Of a stretch of 64,000 nt of DNA, positions 1 through 11,657 are shown in pieces. Below the pieces are notes generated by a model. It saw only the letters and a program-made list of their open reading frames with translations. It had not been told where the DNA came from and ran no database searches. The stretch is taken from NCBI RefSeq assembly GCF_035918015.1, contig NZ_CP109132.1, forward strand, positions 7,564,001 through 7,628,000. Direction: 5' to 3'. How positions within the stretch are numbered: position 1 is the first letter of the stretch; the number at the start of each line of letters is the position of its first letter. Source of the stretch: Streptomyces sp. NBC_01754. Its GTDB lineage: Bacteria > Actinomycetota > Actinomycetes > Streptomycetales > Streptomycetaceae. A program made the translations under genes and the position numbers.

Positions 1-2
1 CG

Positions 3-1950
3 GCCGGGGTCAACTTCCGCGACGTCCTCATCGGCCTGGGCATGTACCCGGAACCGGCCCCGATGGGCGCCGAGGCGGCCGGCATCGTCGTCGAGGTCGG
101 CCCCGCCGTCACCGATCTGGCCCCAGGCGACCGCGTCTTCGGCCTCGTCCCCGCCGGACTCGGCAGCCTCGCCACCGCCCCACGGGCCCAGCTCGCCCGC
201 ATCCCGCGGGACTGGTCGTTCAGCCAGGCCGCAACCGTGCCCGTCGCGTTCGTCACCGCCTTCTACGGACTCATCGACGTCGCCGGCGCCCAGCCGGGCG
301 AATCGGTCCTCGTCCACGCCGCGACCGGCGGAGTCGGCACCGCCGCCGTCCAGCTCGCCCGCCACCTCGGACTCGAGGTCTTCGGCACCGCGAGCCCCTC
401 CAAATGGGACGCCCTGCGCGCGGCCGGCCTCGACGACGGACACATCGCGTCCTCCCGCACCACCGACTTCGAAGCCCGGTTCCGGACCGCCACCGGCGAG
501 CGGGGCGTCGACATCGTCCTCAACTCGCTCACCGGCGAATTCCTCGACGCCTCCCTACGCCTGCTCGCCCCCGGCGGCCGGCTCGCCGAAATGGGCAAAG
601 CAGACCTACGAGACCCCGAGCACGTCGCGGCCGACCACCCCGGCGTCCGCTACCGCTCCTTCGACCCCTCCGAGGCCGACCCGCAGCGGCTCGGCGAGAT
701 CCTGACCGAGATCCTCGCCCTGTTCGACCACGGAGCCCTGGACCTGCCCCCGGCGACGGCCTGGGACATCCGCGACGCCGTCGCCGCGTTCCGCCACATC
801 AGCCAGGCCCGCCACATCGGCAAGAACGTCGTCACCGTCCCGGCCGCCCCGGACCCCGACGGCACCGTCCTCATCACCGGCGGCACCGGCGCCCTCGGCG
901 CCCGCCTGGCCCGCCACCTCGTCACCGAACACGGAACCCGGCACCTGCTGCTGCTCAGCCGCCGCGGCCCCGCCACCCCCGGCGCGGCCGAGCTCATCGC
1001 GGACCTCGAGCAACTCGGCGCCCACGCCACCGTCATGGCCGTCGACGCCGCCGACCGTACCGCCCTCGGCACGGCGCTCGCCGCCATCCCGGCCGCCCAC
1101 CCGCTCACCACCGTGGTCCACGCCGCCGGGGTCGCCGAGGACGGCGTCCTCGAATCGCTCGACGGCCAGCGACTGCACGACGTCCTGCGGCCGAAGGTCG
1201 ACGCGGCCGTCAACCTGCACGAGCTGACCGCCGGATGCGACCTCACCTCCTTCGTCCTCTACTCCTCCGTGGCCGCGCAACTCGGCCCGGCCGGCCAAGG
1301 CGGTTACGCCGCGGCCAACAGCTTCCTGGACGCCCTGGCCCGGCACCGGCGCGCCCACGGGCTGCCCGCGGTGGCACTGGCCTGGGGCCTGTGGGCCGAG
1401 GCCAGCGGTGTCACCGGCCGGATGACCGACGTCGACCTGGCCCGCGCGGCCCGCCTCGGGGCGCCGCTGTCGGCCGAGCAGGGCCTGGCCCTGTTCGACG
1501 AGGCGAGCACCGCGCACCGCGCACACATCGTCCCGGCGAACCTTGACGTCGCAGCCCTGAACTCCGCGTCCGCACCCGTCCCGCCGATCCTGGCCGGCCT
1601 GGCCGGCCCCGCACCACGGCGGGCGGTGAACGACCACGCGGCCGGTGCCTCGTCCCTCACCCACCGCCTCGCCGGACTCCCGCGCGAGAAGCAGATCCCG
1701 CTGATCGTCGACGTCATCCAGACCCAGGTCGCCTTCGTCCTCGGCCACGCCTCCGCCGACGCGATCGAACCCCGCCGTGCCTTCAAGGACCTCGGCTTCG
1801 ACTCGCTCACCTCGGTCGAACTCCGCAACCGCCTCGCCACCGAGACCGGCCTGCGGCTCCCGGCCACCCTCGTCTTCGACCACCCGGCCCCCGCCCTGCT
1901 CGCCGAGTACCTGCTGGAAGAACTCGTCGGCCGCTTGACCGCCGCCGCGG
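3..1950 (+). other. Module 1 (partial): ER-KR-ACP, fully reducing
   Basis: The ER starts at its NFRDV motif (residue ~4) and has the GGVGTAAV nucleotide-binding loop. Tyr15 in GMYP is the residue correlated with 2S methyl outcome in ERs; this matters only if the missing AT loads a branched unit. The KR (residues ~287-530) has TGGTGALG, catalytic Tyr435 and AED at the LDD position, so it is B-type. The ACP serine is S601 in GFDSL. A DH is expected upstream. Confidence 0.93.
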
Positions 1951-4900
1951 CCCCGACGGCACCGGCGAGGCCGGGACCGGTCGACGAACCCATCGCCATC
2001 ATCGGCATGAGCTGCCGGTATCCCGGTGACGCGGACAGCGCCGAGCAACTGTGGCAGCTGCTCGCCGGCGGCACCGACGCGATGACCTCGTTCCCCGCCG
2101 ACCGCGGCTGGGAGACAGGACTCGACGACGCCCGCTTCGCCCTGCGAGGCGGCTTCCTCGACACCGCGACCCAGTTCGACGCCGGCCTGTTCGGGATCAG
2201 CCCGCACGAGGCACTGGCGATGGACCCGCAGCAACGCCTGACCCTCGAAACGATCTGGGAAGCCTTCGAAGACGCGGGCATTGACGCCTCGACCCTGTGG
2301 GGCAGACCGGCCGGCGTGTTCCTCGGCGCCGGCTCCAGCCACTACGGCGTCAGCACCGACCTCCCGCCCGAGACCAAGGGACACGTCGTGTCCGGCTCGG
2401 CCACCAGCGTCATCTCGGGCCGCGCGGCCTACTTCTTCGGGCTCGAAGGCCCGGCGGTGACGGTGGACACGGCATGCTCGTCGTCGCTGGTGTCGTTGCA
2501 TCTGGCCGCGCAGGCACTGCGGGCGGGGGAGTGCGAACTGGCCGTCGCGGGCGGGGTCACGGTCATGGCCACGCCGGACATCTTCACCGAGTTCGAAGTG
2601 CTGGGCGGTGTGGCCGCCGACGGCCGGTGCAAGGCGTTCGCGGCGGCGGCAGACGGAACCGGCTGGTCCGAGGGCGCCGGCATGCTGGTCCTGGAGCGGC
2701 TCTCGGACGCACGGCGTAACGGGCACCAGGTGCTGGCCATCGTTCGCGGCAGCGCCATCAACCAGGACGGCGCGTCGAACGGTCTGACGGCACCGAGCGG
2801 TCCGTCGCAACAGCGGGTGATCCGCCAGGCTTTGGCGAACGCCCGTCTGACGGCTGCGGATGTCGACGCGGTCGAAGCCCATGGCACCGGCACGCGGCTC
2901 GGGGACCCGATCGAGGCACAGGCGCTGCTGGCCACCTACGGCCAGGACCGCGGCGAGGACGGCGAGCCGCTGGCGCTGGGCTCGATCAAGTCGAACATCG
3001 GCCACACCCAGGCCGCCGCAGGCGTCGCCGGTGTGATCAAGATGGTCATGGCCCTGCGGCACGGCATACTGCCCGCCACCGTGCACGTCGACGAGCCCTC
3101 GCCGCAGGTGGACTGGTCCGCCGGCGCGGTCGAACTGCTGACCGAGGCGCGTACGTGGCCTGAGGCGGACCGTCCGCGCCGGGCGGCGGTGTCCTCGTTC
3201 GGGATGTCCGGGACCAACGCGCACGTGATCCTGGAGCAGGCGCCGGAGGCCGAGCCGGAGTCGGTTTCTGAGGGTGTGCCGTCCCAGGGCCCGGATGTGA
3301 CTGCGTGGGTGGTGTCCGCGAAGTCTGCTGCTGGGCTGAAGGCGCAGATCGAGCGGCTGCGGTCGTTCGTGGCTGACGCCCCCGGGCTGGATGTGGTGGA
3401 TGTCGGTTGGTCGCTGGCGACGACGCGTGCCGGTCTTGAGCATCGTGCGGTGGTGGTGGGCGCGGACCGGGAGGAGTTGCTGGCCGGTCTGTCGGTGGCT
3501 GCGCCGGGTGTTGCGGGTTCCGGTGGTGTGGTGTTCGTGTTCCCGGGTCAGGGTTCGCAGTGGGTCGGGATGGCCCGGGGGCTGTGGGAGTCCTCGGCGG
3601 TGTTCCGGGAGCGGCTGGCCGAGTGCGAGGCCGCACTCTCCGGGTATGTGGACTGGTCGTTGACGGATGTGCTGCTGAACGACGGGGATCTCGCCCGGGT
3701 GGATGTGGTGCAGCCGGTGCTGTGGGCGGTGATGGTGGCCCTGGCCGAGGTGTGGCGGTCGGCCGGCGTCGTACCGTCGGTGGTGGTGGGCCATTCGCAG
3801 GGTGAGATCGCGGCTGCGTGTGTGGCGGGCCGGCTGTCGCTTCAGGACGCGGCGCGGGTGGTGGCGTTGCGGTCGAAGGCTCTGGTGGTTGTGGCCGGTG
3901 GTGGTGGCATGGTGTCGGTGGCCGCCGGCCGGGACACGGTCGGGGACCTGCTGGCCGGCTCGGCGGGACAGGTGTCGGTCGCGGCGGTGAACGGCCCGTC
4001 GTCCACCGTGGTCTCCGGCGACACCGACGCCCTCGACACACTGATCGCCGCATGCGAACAGCGCGGGATACGTGCACGACGCGTCCCGGTGGACTACGCC
4101 TCACACTCACCGCAGATGGAACAACTACGCGAACAGATCCTCGCGGATCTGGCCCCGGTGTCCCCGGCCGCCGGCACGATCCCGATGTTCTCCACCCTGA
4201 CCGGCGCCCCCGTCGACGGCGGGCTCGACGCGCAGTACTGGTTCGACAACCTGCGCTCCACCGTGGAGTTCGAGGACGCCATCCGCACGTTGCTGAGCCA
4301 GGGGGCGCGCACCTTCATCGAGGTGAGTGCGCATCCGGTCCTCACGGTCGGTATCGAGGAGACCCTCGACACCACCGGCACCGAGGCCACCGTGCTCGGC
4401 ACACTCCGCCGCGACGAGGGCGGCACCCACCGACTCCTGTCCGCCCTCGGCGAGGCATGGAGAGCCGGAGCCCCGGTGGACTGGTCCACAGTGCTCACCG
4501 GACACCGCACCCAACTCCCCACCTACGCCTTCCAACGCCGGCACTATTGGCTCCGGCCCCGCGCCGGTGCCGGAGACGTCGCGGCGGCAGGCCTGGTCGG
4601 AGCCGACCATCCGCTGCTGGGCGCGTCGGTCACCCTGGCCACCGCCGAAGACGTGGTGCTCACCGGCCGACTGTCGGTGTCGGCGCAGCCCTGGCTGGCG
4701 GACCACATGCTCCACGGCCGCGTGGTGGTACCCGGAACGGCCTTCGTCGAACTCGCGCTGCGCGCCGGCCACGAGGTCGGCTACAGCGAAGTCCGCGAAC
4801 TGACACTCCACGAGCCCCTGCTGCCGTCGCCCGTCGGCGGCGCACGGATCCAGGTGCGCGTCGGCGCACCCGGACCGGACGGCGATCGCGACGTGTCCGT

Positions 4901-7900
4901 CTACGCCCAGGAGGACACCGCCGGCGGCGACTGGGTCCTGCACGCCGACGGCGTGCTCGCCGACAACACGGCCCCCGATGCCCCGGCCTCCGACGCGTTC
5001 GACCTCTCCGCGTGGCCGCCGCCGGGTGCGACGCCGATCGACCTGGACGGGTTCTACCCGGCTCTGACCGATTCGGGCTACGGCTACGGCCCGGCGTTCC
5101 AGGGCCTGAACCGGGCGTGGCACGTCGGAGACGACGCCCTCGCCGAGGTGCGGCTGCCCGCGTCCGCAAGCGAGGACGCCGCCCGCTTCGGGCTGCACCC
5201 CGCCCTGCTGGACGCCGCACTCCACGTCCTCGGCGTCGGTGGGCTCCTCGAAGACCCGAGCACGACACCCGTGCCGTTCGCATGGGCCGGGGTGTCGCTC
5301 CAGGCGACCGGCGCGTCCGTCCTACGGGTCAGGCTGACCCGCGTAGGCCCCGACACCGTCTCGCTCCAGATCGCCGACGGCACCGGTGCGCCACTGGCAC
5401 GGGTCCGCTCGCTGACCGTGCGTCCGTGGGTTGCCGGGGACACCGGGCCCGCCGTCGGCGACTCACTCTTCGCCGTCGAATGGCAGCCCCTGCCGACCGC
5501 CCACGACACCACGGCCCTTGACGGCGACACAGTCGCCACGGACGCACCGTGGCAGCTCGAAGACCTCACCGACCTCACTTCCGCCGCGTCCGGCCCGGCA
5601 CACGTCCCAGCAGCCGACCGGGCGCGCATCCTGACCGTCCGGGCACTGGACGTCATCCAGCAGCGGCTGCACAGCGAAAGCGAGCAGTCCACCCCACTGA
5701 TCCTGCTGACCCGCTCCGCCATGGCGACCGGTGTCACCGACGCACCGGCCGACCCCGCCGCGGCAGCGGTGTGGGGACTGGCGCGGACCGCGCAGACCGA
5801 GCACCCCGACCGCTTCGTCCTGCTCGACGTCGACGACCCGGCCGCGCCGTTGCCCGGCTGGGAGCGGATCGGACGTGCCGTGGCGGACGGCGAGGCACAG
5901 CTCGCCGTGCGTGGCGGCGAGATCCTCGTACCACGCGTGGTCCGGACGACGCCGGCCGAACGCCGGGCCGTGCCAGGGCCCGAAGGCACCCAGGGAACAG
6001 TCCTGATCACCGGCGGGACCGGCGTCCTCGGCAGCCTGGTGGCACAGCGGCTCGTGCACGGACCCAAGGCACAACGGCTCCTGCTGCTCAGCCGACAGGG
6101 CCCTGACGCCCCCGGCGCTGCCGACCTGGCGGACACACTGCGCGAAGCCGGCGCCGCCGTGGACATCGTGGCCTGCGACGTCGCGGACCGGGCCGCCCTG
6201 GCAGACGTGCTGGCCGCCATCCCGCACGACGCCCCGCTGACCGGGGTGATCCACGCGGCCGGAGCACTCGACGACGGCATGATCGAATCACTGACCGCGC
6301 AGCGCGTCGAGACCGTTCTGCGCGCCAAAGTCGACGGCGCGGTCAACCTCCACGAACTCACCGCCGACTCGGACCTCGGCCTGTTCGTCCTGTACTCGTC
6401 GGCCGCCGCCACCTTCGGGGCGGCGGGCCAGGCCGGCTACGCCGCGGCGAACGCCTTCCTGGACGCCCTGGCACACCGCCGCCGAGCCGAGGGGCGGCCC
6501 GGTATCTCGCTCGCGTGGGGCCTGTGGCAGCAGGCGACCGGCATGACCGGCCACCTGACGGCCACCGAGGCGGAGCGTGCGGCCGAACTGACCGGCGTAC
6601 TGTCCGCCGAGGACGGCATGGCACTGTTCGACGTCGCCCGCGCCTCCAGCCGCCCGCACGTCCTGCCCGTCCGGCTGAACGCGGCGGCGACCGGCGACGG
6701 CGACACACCGCCGATGCTGCGGGCCCTGTCCCGCCGTCGACTGCGCCGTGCCTCCGACGACGCCGGAGCCGACACGTGGACACGGCGACTGGCCGGACTC
6801 TCGGACGCCGAACGGACCCGAACCGTCCTCGACCTCGTACGGGCCGAGATCGCCACGGTCCTCGGACATGCCGGGCCGCAGGACGTCGAGCCCGGACGCC
6901 CCTTCAAGGACCTCGGCTTCGACTCACTCCTCGCCGTACGCCTGCGGAACTGCCTCCAGGCGGCGACCGGCCTGCGCCTGCCGGCCACGCTCGTGTTCGA
7001 CCACCCGACCGCACTGGCCCTCGCCGAACACCTGCGCAGCCAGGTCGTCGGCCCCCGGCCGACCGTCGCGGCCCCGACCGCCGTCCTCACCGCCGACGAG
7101 CCGATCGCGATCGTCGGCATGGCATGCCGCCTCCCCGGCGGAGTCACCTCCGCGGACGACCTGTGGGAACTGGTGGCCGGCGGCACCGACGGGATGTCCC
7201 GGTTCCCGGCGGACCGAGGCTGGGACGAAACCCTGCGGCGTGCGGAGTTCGCACCCGTCGGCGGGTTCGTCCGCGACGCGGACCGGTTCGACGCCGCCTT
7301 GTTCGGCATCTCGCCGCGCGAGGCCCTGGCCATGGACCCGCAGCAGCGGCTGCTCCTGGAAACCGCCTGGGAGACGTTCGAGTCCGCGGGCATCGACCCC
7401 ACGTCCCTGCGCGGCACCCAGACCGGTGTGTACGCCGGCGTGATGTACCACGACTACGCCGCGAGCATGGGCAGCGTCCCGGACGGTGTCGAGGCATTCC
7501 TCGGCACCGGCAACGCGGGCAGTGTCCTCTCCGGCCGCGTCGCTTACGCCTTCGGCCTCGAAGGACCGGCGATCACGGTCGACACGGCGTGCTCCTCGTC
7601 GCTGGTGGCCCTCCACTCGGCGGTCCAGGCGCTGCGCGCCGGCGAATGCTCGCTGGCCCTCGCCGGCGGGGTGACAGTCCTGGCCACGCCCGACATCTTC
7701 ACCGAGTTCGACCGGCAGGGCAGCCTCGCGTCGGACGGCCGTTGCAAGTCCTTCGCGGCTGCCGCGGACGGTACCGGCATGTCCGAGGGCGTTGGCGTAC
7801 TGCTGGTGGAGCGGCTCTCGGACGCACAGCGCAACGGACACCACATCCTGGGTGTGGTGCGAGGCAGTGCGGTCAACCAGGACGGCGCGTCGAACGGTCT

Positions 7901-10900
7901 GACGGCCCCGAGTGGTCCGTCGCAGCAGCGGGTGATCCGGCAGGCACTGGCCAACGCCCAGTTGTCGACCGCGGACGTCGATGCGGTCGAGGCGCATGGC
8001 ACCGGCACGCGGCTCGGGGATCCGATCGAGGCGCAGGCGTTGCTGGCGACCTACGGCCAGGACCACGGCGAGGGCGGCGAGCCGCTGTGGCTGGGGTCGG
8101 TCAAGTCGAACATCGGTCACACGCAGGCTGCGGCGGGTGTGGCCGGTGTGATCAAGATGGTCATGGCGATGCGGCGTGGTGTGCTGCCTGCGACGTTGCA
8201 TGTGGATGAGCCGTCGCCGCAGGTGGACTGGTCCGCCGGTGCGGTGGAGTTGCTGACCGAGTCCCGGCAATGGCCTGAGGTGGATCGTCCGCGCAGGGCA
8301 GCGGTGTCGTCGTTCGGGATCAGCGGTACGAACGCGCACGTGATCCTGGAGCAGGCTCCTGAGCCTGTCGGACAGGAGCTGGTCGCCGAGCCGTCGGCGC
8401 CGCGACCCGACACGGTGCCGTGGGTGGTGTCGGCGAAGTCCGAGGCGGGGCTGCGGGCGCAGGTGGAGCGGCTGCGGTCGTTCGTGGCGGAGCGTCCGGA
8501 GCTGGATGCGGTGGATGTCGGCTGGTCGCTGGCGACGACGCGGGCCGGGCTGGAGCACCGTGTGGTGCTGGCCGGGGACGCGACGCTCGCCTCCGGTGTC
8601 GCCACCGAGGGCCGGCTGGCGGTGTTGTTCACCGGTCAGGGCTCGCAGCGTCCCGGCATGGGCCTGGGGCTGTACGAGGCGTTCCCGGTGTTCGCCGAAG
8701 CCTTCGACGCGGTATGCGCACGCCTGGATCCGTCGCTCCGGCAGGTCTTGACCGACGGCGTCGGTCTGGACCGGACGATGTGGGCGCAGGCGGGCCTGTT
8801 CGCCCTCGAAGTCGCCCTGTTCCGGCTGGTCGAGTCCTGGGGCGTGGTCCCGGACGTGCTCCTGGGTCACTCGCTCGGTGAGATCGTCGCCGCGCATGTG
8901 TCCGGGATCCTGTCCCTGGACGACGCCTGCACCCTGGTGGCGGAGCGTGGCCGTCTGATGCAGGCGCTGCCCGCAGGTGGCGGGATGCTCGCCGTCCAGG
9001 CCACCGAGACGGACGTCGCCGACTCCGGGCTGGATGTCGCGGCGGTGAACGGCCCGCAGTCCGTGGTGCTCTCCGGTGACATCGAGGCGATCGAGCGGTA
9101 CGCGGCCGAGTGTGCGGAGCAGGGGCGGCGGTTCAACGTCCTGACGGTGTCCCACGCGTTCCACTCGGTGCTGATGGAACCGATGCTGGACGAGTTCGCG
9201 ACCGTCCTGGCCGGGCTGACATTCAATCCCGCACGCATCCCGGTCGTGTCGAACCTGACGGGTGCGGTGGCCGAGCCCGGGCTGATGCAGGACCCGGACT
9301 ACTGGCTGCGGCAGGTGCGGCAGGCGGTCCGTTTCGCCGACGGCATCGCGGCCACGGCCCAGCTCGGTGTGACGGCCTATCTGGAGCTGGGCCCGGACGG
9401 CGTTCTGTCCGGCATGGCCCAGGACACGGCCGGCGACGCCGTGTTCGCGCCGATCCTCCGCAAGGACCGCGACGAGGCGGAGACGGCCCTCACCGCGATC
9501 AGCCGCCTGTGGTCCGTCGGAGTCGACGTCGACTGGCCGAAGCTGTTCGCCGGCTGGGGCGGACGCGTGGTCGACCTGCCCACCTATGCCTTCCAGCGTG
9601 AGCGGTTCTGGCCGAAACCGTCGGTGAAGTCGACCGCCGGTGATGGTCTGGATTCGGCGTTCTGGGATGCGGTCGAGCGTGAGGACCTGGAGGAACTGGC
9701 CGGGCTGGAGTCGGCGCTGCCTGCGCTGTCGGCGTGGCGACAGCGCCGACAGGAGCGGTCGGCGGTCGATTCGTGGCGCTACCAGATCGTGTGGAAGCCG
9801 TTGGCCGAGCCGTCGTCCGCGACGTTGTCGGGCAGCTGGGCGGTGATCGGTTCGCCGGATGCCGATGTGGTCGCGGTGCTGGAGGCCGCGGGTGCGACAG
9901 TCATGAGCGTGCCGGCCGGGAAGGTCGCGGAGCTTTCGAATGTGGCCGGTGTGGTGTTGCCGGCCGGTGACGTGGTCGAGACGCTGGCCACGGTCCAGGC
10001 GCTGGCCGAGGTGCGTGCGCCGTTGTGGGTGCTCACGCGCGGCGCGGTGTCGGTGGGCGGTTCGGATCGGCTGGAGGCCCCGGACCTCGCGGCGGTGTGG
10101 GGCCTGGGCCGGGTCGCGGCATTGGAGGTGCCGGACCGCTGGGGTGGCCTGGTCGATGTTCCGGCGGTGCTGGACGCCCGGGCGGGTGCCCGTCTGGCCG
10201 GTGTCCTGGCCGGTGGCGGCGAGGACCAGGTCGCGGTACGTGAGGCCGGTGTCTACGGGCGCCGTCTGGCACGTGCGGTGCCTGCGGCCGTGACCGGTGC
10301 TGGATGGCAGCCCTCGGGGACGGTGCTGGTCACCGGTGGCACGGGTGCCCTGGGCGCTCAGGTGGCCCGGTGGCTGGCGGGCCGGGGTGTGCCGCACCTG
10401 GTGCTGACCGGCCGCAGGGGTACAGCCCCGGACGGGTTGGTGGAGGAGCTGACCGGGCTGGGTGCGCGGGTGACGGTGGCTGCCTGTGATGTCGCCGACC
10501 GTGACGCGCTGGCCGGGGTGGTTGCGGGTATTCCCGCGCGGTGGCCGTTGACGGGTGTCGTTCACGCGGCGGGTGTGCTGGACGACGCGACGCTGGACGG
10601 TTTGTCGCCGGAGCGTCTGGCGTCGGTGATGGCGCCGAAGGCCGGTGGTCTGCTGAACCTGGACACGGTGACGGCCGGTCTTCCGGTGGAGTGGATGGTG
10701 GTGTTCTCCTCGATCGCCGGCACGGTCGGCAACGCGGGCCAGGGCAACTACGCGGCGGCCAACGCACGCGTGGACGCCTGGGTGCAGCACCGGCGCGAGC
10801 GTGGCCTGCCCGCTGTCTCGGTCGCCTGGGGCCCGTGGGCCGAAGGGGGCATGGCGACCGACACCGTCGTGACGCGGCGGCTACGGCGCGGCGGGATACG

Positions 10901-11621
10901 GCCGCTGGACGCGGAACTCGCACTCCGGGTACTCGCCCAAGCCGTCCAGCCCGGCGCCACCGACGTGACGGTGGCGGACATCGACTGGGAACGATTCGCC
11001 CCGGCATTCACCTCCACCCGCCCCAGCCGCCTGCTGGCCGAACTCCCCGAAGCCACCACGACATCACCCGCACCGCTGGGGCAGCTCGCCGTCTCCGGGC
11101 TGCGCGAGCAGCTGGCAGCTGTTCCGGTCGGACAGCGACAGCAGATACTGCTGGATCTGGTCCGGACACAGGCCGCCGCGGTGCTGGGTCACACCGGGAT
11201 ACAGGCGGTGGAGCCGGGCCGGGCGTTCCGGGATCTGGGCTTCGATTCGCTGATGGCGGTCGAACTGCGTAACCAGCTGTCCGCGCAGACGGGGTTGTCG
11301 TTGCCGACCACGCTGGTGTTCGACCACCCGACCCCCGAGGTTCTCGCCGACCACCTTCGCGCGGAGCTCACCCCTGACGAAGCGCAGCAGGCGGCCTTGA
11401 TAGCCCAGGAGATCGACCGCCTCGAAGCCGGCCTGCTGACGCTGTCCCGCGCCGAGGGCGAACGGTTCGACGTCGCGGGCAGGCTGCAGACCCTCCTGGC
11501 CAACTGGAGGAAGGGCACCGCCTCGGATGAAGAAGTCGCCGCCGATGACGCGCTGGATCAGGCGGCCAGTGCCGACGAAGTACTGCAGCTGATCCAAAAG
11601 GAATTCGGGAGCCCGAAGTGA
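3..11621 (+). CDS. Modular type I PKS, 5'-truncated: (ER)-KR-ACP / KS-AT(mm)-DH-KR-ACP / KS-AT(mal)-KR-ACP
   Basis: This cytosolic assembly-line PKS is visible as 3872 residues. The reading frame is open to the window edge and begins inside an enoylreductase, so the KS, AT and DH of its first visible module lie upstream. It carries two more complete modules, and the three together leave a reduced unit, an alpha-methyl alkene and a D-hydroxyl. Each KS shows the Cys-His-His signature (TACSSS, EAHGTGT, NIGHT) and each ACP a GFDSL motif. The last ~85 residues (about 3785-3872) form a helical, acidic tail of the DEBS-like (class 1a) C-terminal docking type. The next PKS starts 36 nt downstream on the same strand and has a matching N-terminal coiled coil, so the two proteins probably act in sequence. 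Codon style alternates between C-rich and G/T-rich wobble blocks inside the gene, a sign of internal recombination. Confidence 0.96.
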   Translation, partial: AGVNFRDVLIGLGMYPEPAPMGAEAAGIVVEVGPAVTDLAPGDRVFGLVPAGLGSLATAPRAQLARIPRDWSFSQAATVPVAFVTAFYGLIDVAGAQPGESVLVHAATGGVGTAAVQLARHLGLEVFGTASPSKWDALRAAGLDDGHIASSRTTDFEARFRTATGERGVDIVLNSLTGEFLDASLRLLAPGGRLAEMGKADLRDPEHVAADHPGVRYRSFDPSEADPQRLGEILTEILALFDHGALDLPPATAWDIRDAVAAFRHISQARHIGKNVVTVPAAPDPDGTVLITGGTGALGARLARHLVTEHGTRHLLLLSRRGPATPGAAELIADLEQLGAHATVMAVDAADRTALGTALAAIPAAHPLTTVVHAAGVAEDGVLESLDGQRLHDVLRPKVDAAVNLHELTAGCDLTSFVLYSSVAAQLGPAGQGGYAAANSFLDALARHRRAHGLPAVALAWGLWAEASGVTGRMTDVDLARAARLGAPLSAEQGLALFDEASTAHRAHIVPANLDVAALNSASAPVPPILAGLAGPAPRRAVNDHAAGASSLTHRLAGLPREKQIPLIVDVIQTQVAFVLGHASADAIEPRRAFKDLGFDSLTSVELRNRLATETGLRLPATLVFDHPAPALLAEYLLEELVGRLTAAAAPTAPARPGPVDEPIAIIGMSCRYPGDADSAEQLWQLLAGGTDAMTSFPADRGWETGLDDARFALRGGFLDTATQFDAGLFGISPHEALAMDPQQRLTLETIWEAFEDAGIDASTLWGRPAGVFLGAGSSHYGVSTDLPPETKGHVVSGSATSVISGRAAYFFGLEGPAVTVDTACSSSLVSLHLAAQALRAGECELAVAGGVTVMATPDIFTEFEVLGGVAADGRCKAFAAAADGTGWSEGAGMLVLERLSDARRNGHQVLAIVRGSAINQDGASNGLTAPSGPSQQRVIRQALANARLTAADVDAVEAHGTGTRLGDPIEAQALLATYGQDRGEDGEPLALGSIKSNIGHTQAAAGVAGVIKMVMALRHGILPATVHVDEPSPQVDWSAGAVELLTEARTWPEADRPRRAAVSSFGMSGTNAHVILEQAPEAEPESVSEGVPSQGPDVTAWVVSAKSAAGLKAQIERLRSFVADAPGLDVVDVGWSLATTRAGLEHRAVVVGADREELLAGLSVAAPGVAGSGGVVFVFPGQGSQWVGMARGLWESSAVFRERLAECEAALSGYVDWSLTDVLLNDGDLARVDVVQPVLWAVMVALAEVWRSAGVVPSVVVGHSQGEIAAACVAGRLSLQDAARVVALRSKALVVVAGGGGMVSVAAGRDTVGDLLAGSAGQVSVAAVNGPSSTVVSGDTDALDTLIAACEQRGIRARRVPVDYASHSPQMEQLREQILADLAPVSPAAGTIPMFSTLTGAPVDGGLDAQYWFDNLRSTVEFEDAIRTLLSQGARTFIEVSAHPVLTVGIEETLDTTGTEATVLGTLRRDEGGTHRLLSALGEAWRAGAPVDWSTVLTGHRTQLPTYAFQRRHYWLRPRAGAGDVAAAGLVGADHPLLGASVTLATAEDVVLTGRLSVSAQPWLADHMLHGRVVVPGTAFVELALRAGHEVGYSEVRELTLHEPLLPSPVGGARIQVRVGAPGPDGDRDVSVYAQEDTAGGDWVLHADGVLADNTAPDAPASDAFDLSAWPPPGATPIDLDGFYPALTDSGYGYGPAFQGLNRAWHVGDDALAEVRLPASASEDAARFGLHPALLDAALHVLGVGGLLEDPSTTPVPFAWAGVSLQATGASVLRVRLTRVGPDTVSLQIADGTGAPLARVRSLTVRPWVAGDTGPAVGDSLFAVEWQPLPTAHDTTALDGDTVATDAPWQLEDLTDLTSAASGPAHVPAADRARILTVRALDVIQQRLHSESEQSTPLILLTRSAMATGVTDAPADPAAAAVWGLARTAQTEHPDRFVLLDVDDPAAPLPGWERIGRAVADGEAQLAVRGGEILVPRVVRTTPAERRAVPGPEGTQGTVLITGGTGVLGSLVAQRLVHGPKAQRLLLLSRQGPDAPGAADLADTLREAGAAVDIVACDVADRAALADVLAAIPHDAPLTGVIHAAGALDDGMIESLTAQRVETVLRAKVDGAVNLHELTADSDLGLFVLYSSAAATFGAAGQAGYAAANAFLDALAHRRRAEGRPGISLAWGLWQQATGMTGHLTATEAERAAELTGVLSAEDGMALFDVARASSRPHVLPVRLNAAATGDGDTPPMLRALSRRRLRRASDDAGADTWTRRLAGLSDAERTRTVLDLVRAEIATVLGHAGPQDVEPGRPFKDLGFDSLLAVRLRNCLQAATGLRLPATLVFDHPTALALAEHLRSQVVGPRPTVAAPTAVLTADEPIAIVGMACRLPGGVTSADDLWELVAGGTDGMSRFPADRGWDETLRRAEFAPVGGFVRDADRFDAALFGISPREALAMDPQQRLLLETAWETFESAGIDPTSLRGTQTGVYAGVMYHDYAASMGSVPDGVEAFLGTGNAGSVLSGRVAYAFGLEGPAITVDTACSSSLVALHSAVQALRAGECSLALAGGVTVLATPDIFTEFDRQGSLASDGRCKSFAAAADGTGMSEGVGVLLVERLSDAQRNGHHILGVVRGSAVNQDGASNGLTAPSGPSQQRVIRQALANAQLSTADVDAVEAHGTGTRLGDPIEAQALLATYGQDHGEGGEPLWLGSVKSNIGHTQAAAGVAGVIKMVMAMRRGVLPATLHVDEPSPQVDWSAGAVELLTESRQWPEVDRPRRAAVSSFGISGTNAHVILEQAPEPVGQELVAEPSAPRPDTVPWVVSAKSEAGLRAQVERLRSFVAERPELDAVDVGWSLATTRAGLEHRVVLAGDATLASGVATEGRLAVLFTGQGSQRPGMGLGLYEAFPVFAEAFDAVCARLDPSLRQVLTDGVGLDRTMWAQAGLFALEVALFRLVESWGVVPDVLLGHSLGEIVAAHVSGILSLDDACTLVAERGRLMQALPAGGGMLAVQATETDVADSGLDVAAVNGPQSVVLSGDIEAIERYAAECAEQGRRFNVLTVSHAFHSVLMEPMLDEFATVLAGLTFNPARIPVVSNLTGAVAEPGLMQDPDYWLRQVRQAVRFADGIAATAQLGVTAYLELGPDGVLSGMAQDTAGDAVFAPILRKDRDEAETALTAISRLWSVGVDVDWPKLFAGWGGRVVDLPTYAFQRERFWPKPSVKSTAGDGLDSAFWDAVEREDLEELAGLESALPALSAWRQRRQERSAVDSWRYQIVWKPLAEPSSATLSGSWAVIGSPDADVVAVLEAAGATVMSVPAGKVAELSNVAGVVLPAGDVVETLATVQALAEVRAPLWVLTRGAVSVGGSDRLEAPDLAAVWGLGRVAALEVPDRWGGLVDVPAVLDARAGARLAGVLAGGGEDQVAVREAGVYGRRLARAVPAAVTGAGWQPSGTVLVTGGTGALGAQVARWLAGRGVPHLVLTGRRGTAPDGLVEELTGLGARVTVAACDVADRDALAGVVAGIPARWPLTGVVHAAGVLDDATLDGLSPERLASVMAPKAGGLLNLDTVTAGLPVEWMVVFSSIAGTVGNAGQGNYAAANARVDAWVQHRRERGLPAVSVAWGPWAEGGMATDTVVTRRLRRGGIRPLDAELALRVLAQAVQPGATDVTVADIDWERFAPAFTSTRPSRLLAELPEATTTSPAPLGQLAVSGLREQLAAVPVGQRQQILLDLVRTQAAAVLGHTGIQAVEPGRAFRDLGFDSLMAVELRNQLSAQTGLSLPTTLVFDHPTPEVLADHLRAELTPDEAQQAALIAQEIDRLEAGLLTLSRAEGERFDVAGRLQTLLANWRKGTASDEEVAADDALDQAASADEVLQLIQKEFGSPK
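1984..7050 (+). other. Module 2: KS-AT(methylmalonyl)-DH-KR(B)-ACP
   Basis: The KS cysteine is C825. The AT has GHSQGE (S1265) and YASH (1365-1368), the methylmalonyl-CoA signature. The DH has HxxxGxxxxP at H1568 and LLDAALH with D1737. The KR has LDD and Tyr2146 (B-type). The ACP serine is S2308. All sites look intact, so the predicted product is an alpha-methyl alpha,beta-alkene. The AT is nearly identical to that of module 7. Confidence 0.93.
3321..4534 (+). repeat. Near-identical methylmalonyl-AT cassette, copy 1
   Basis: This covers the end of the KS-AT linker (from VSAKS) to the post-AT LPTYAFQ motif of module 2. It matches 27100-28313 with a constant offset of 23779 nt, no net indel and only about 18 mismatches by eye. 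The flanks diverge at both ends. Confidence 0.93.
7096..11360 (+). other. Module 3: KS-AT(malonyl)-KR(B)-ACP
   Basis: The KS cysteine is C2530. The AT has GHSLGE (S2957) and HAFH (H3051), the malonyl-CoA signature. A helical FWDAVE dimerisation element replaces the DH. The KR has an LDD motif, no Trp at the A-type position, and Tyr3583, so a D-configured hydroxyl is predicted. The ACP serine is S3749. Confidence 0.92.
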
Positions 11622-11644
11622 ACGGCGTTCAGACTCCTCCCGTG

Positions 11645-11649
11645 AAGGG
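11645..11649 (+). promoter_or_regulatory. Ribosome binding site deciding the start at 11658
   Basis: GAAGGG ends 8 nt before ATG 11658. Two in-frame upstream candidates (GTG 11649, ATG 11652) overlap or abut this site and are too close to use it. The start at 11658 is therefore preferred. Confidence 0.6.
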
Positions 11650-11657
11650 TGATGGCC

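Noticed and set aside
606..3794. Antisense open frame of over 1000 codons
   Set aside because: It lies fully opposite PKS domains with intact catalytic motifs and reads as Arg/His/Gln-rich low-complexity protein, the usual shadow of GC-rich coding DNA.
6924..10790. Antisense open frame of about 1290 codons
   Set aside because: It mirrors modules 2-3 and has no recognisable domain. Similar shadows recur opposite each repeat copy because the PKS sequence itself is repeated.
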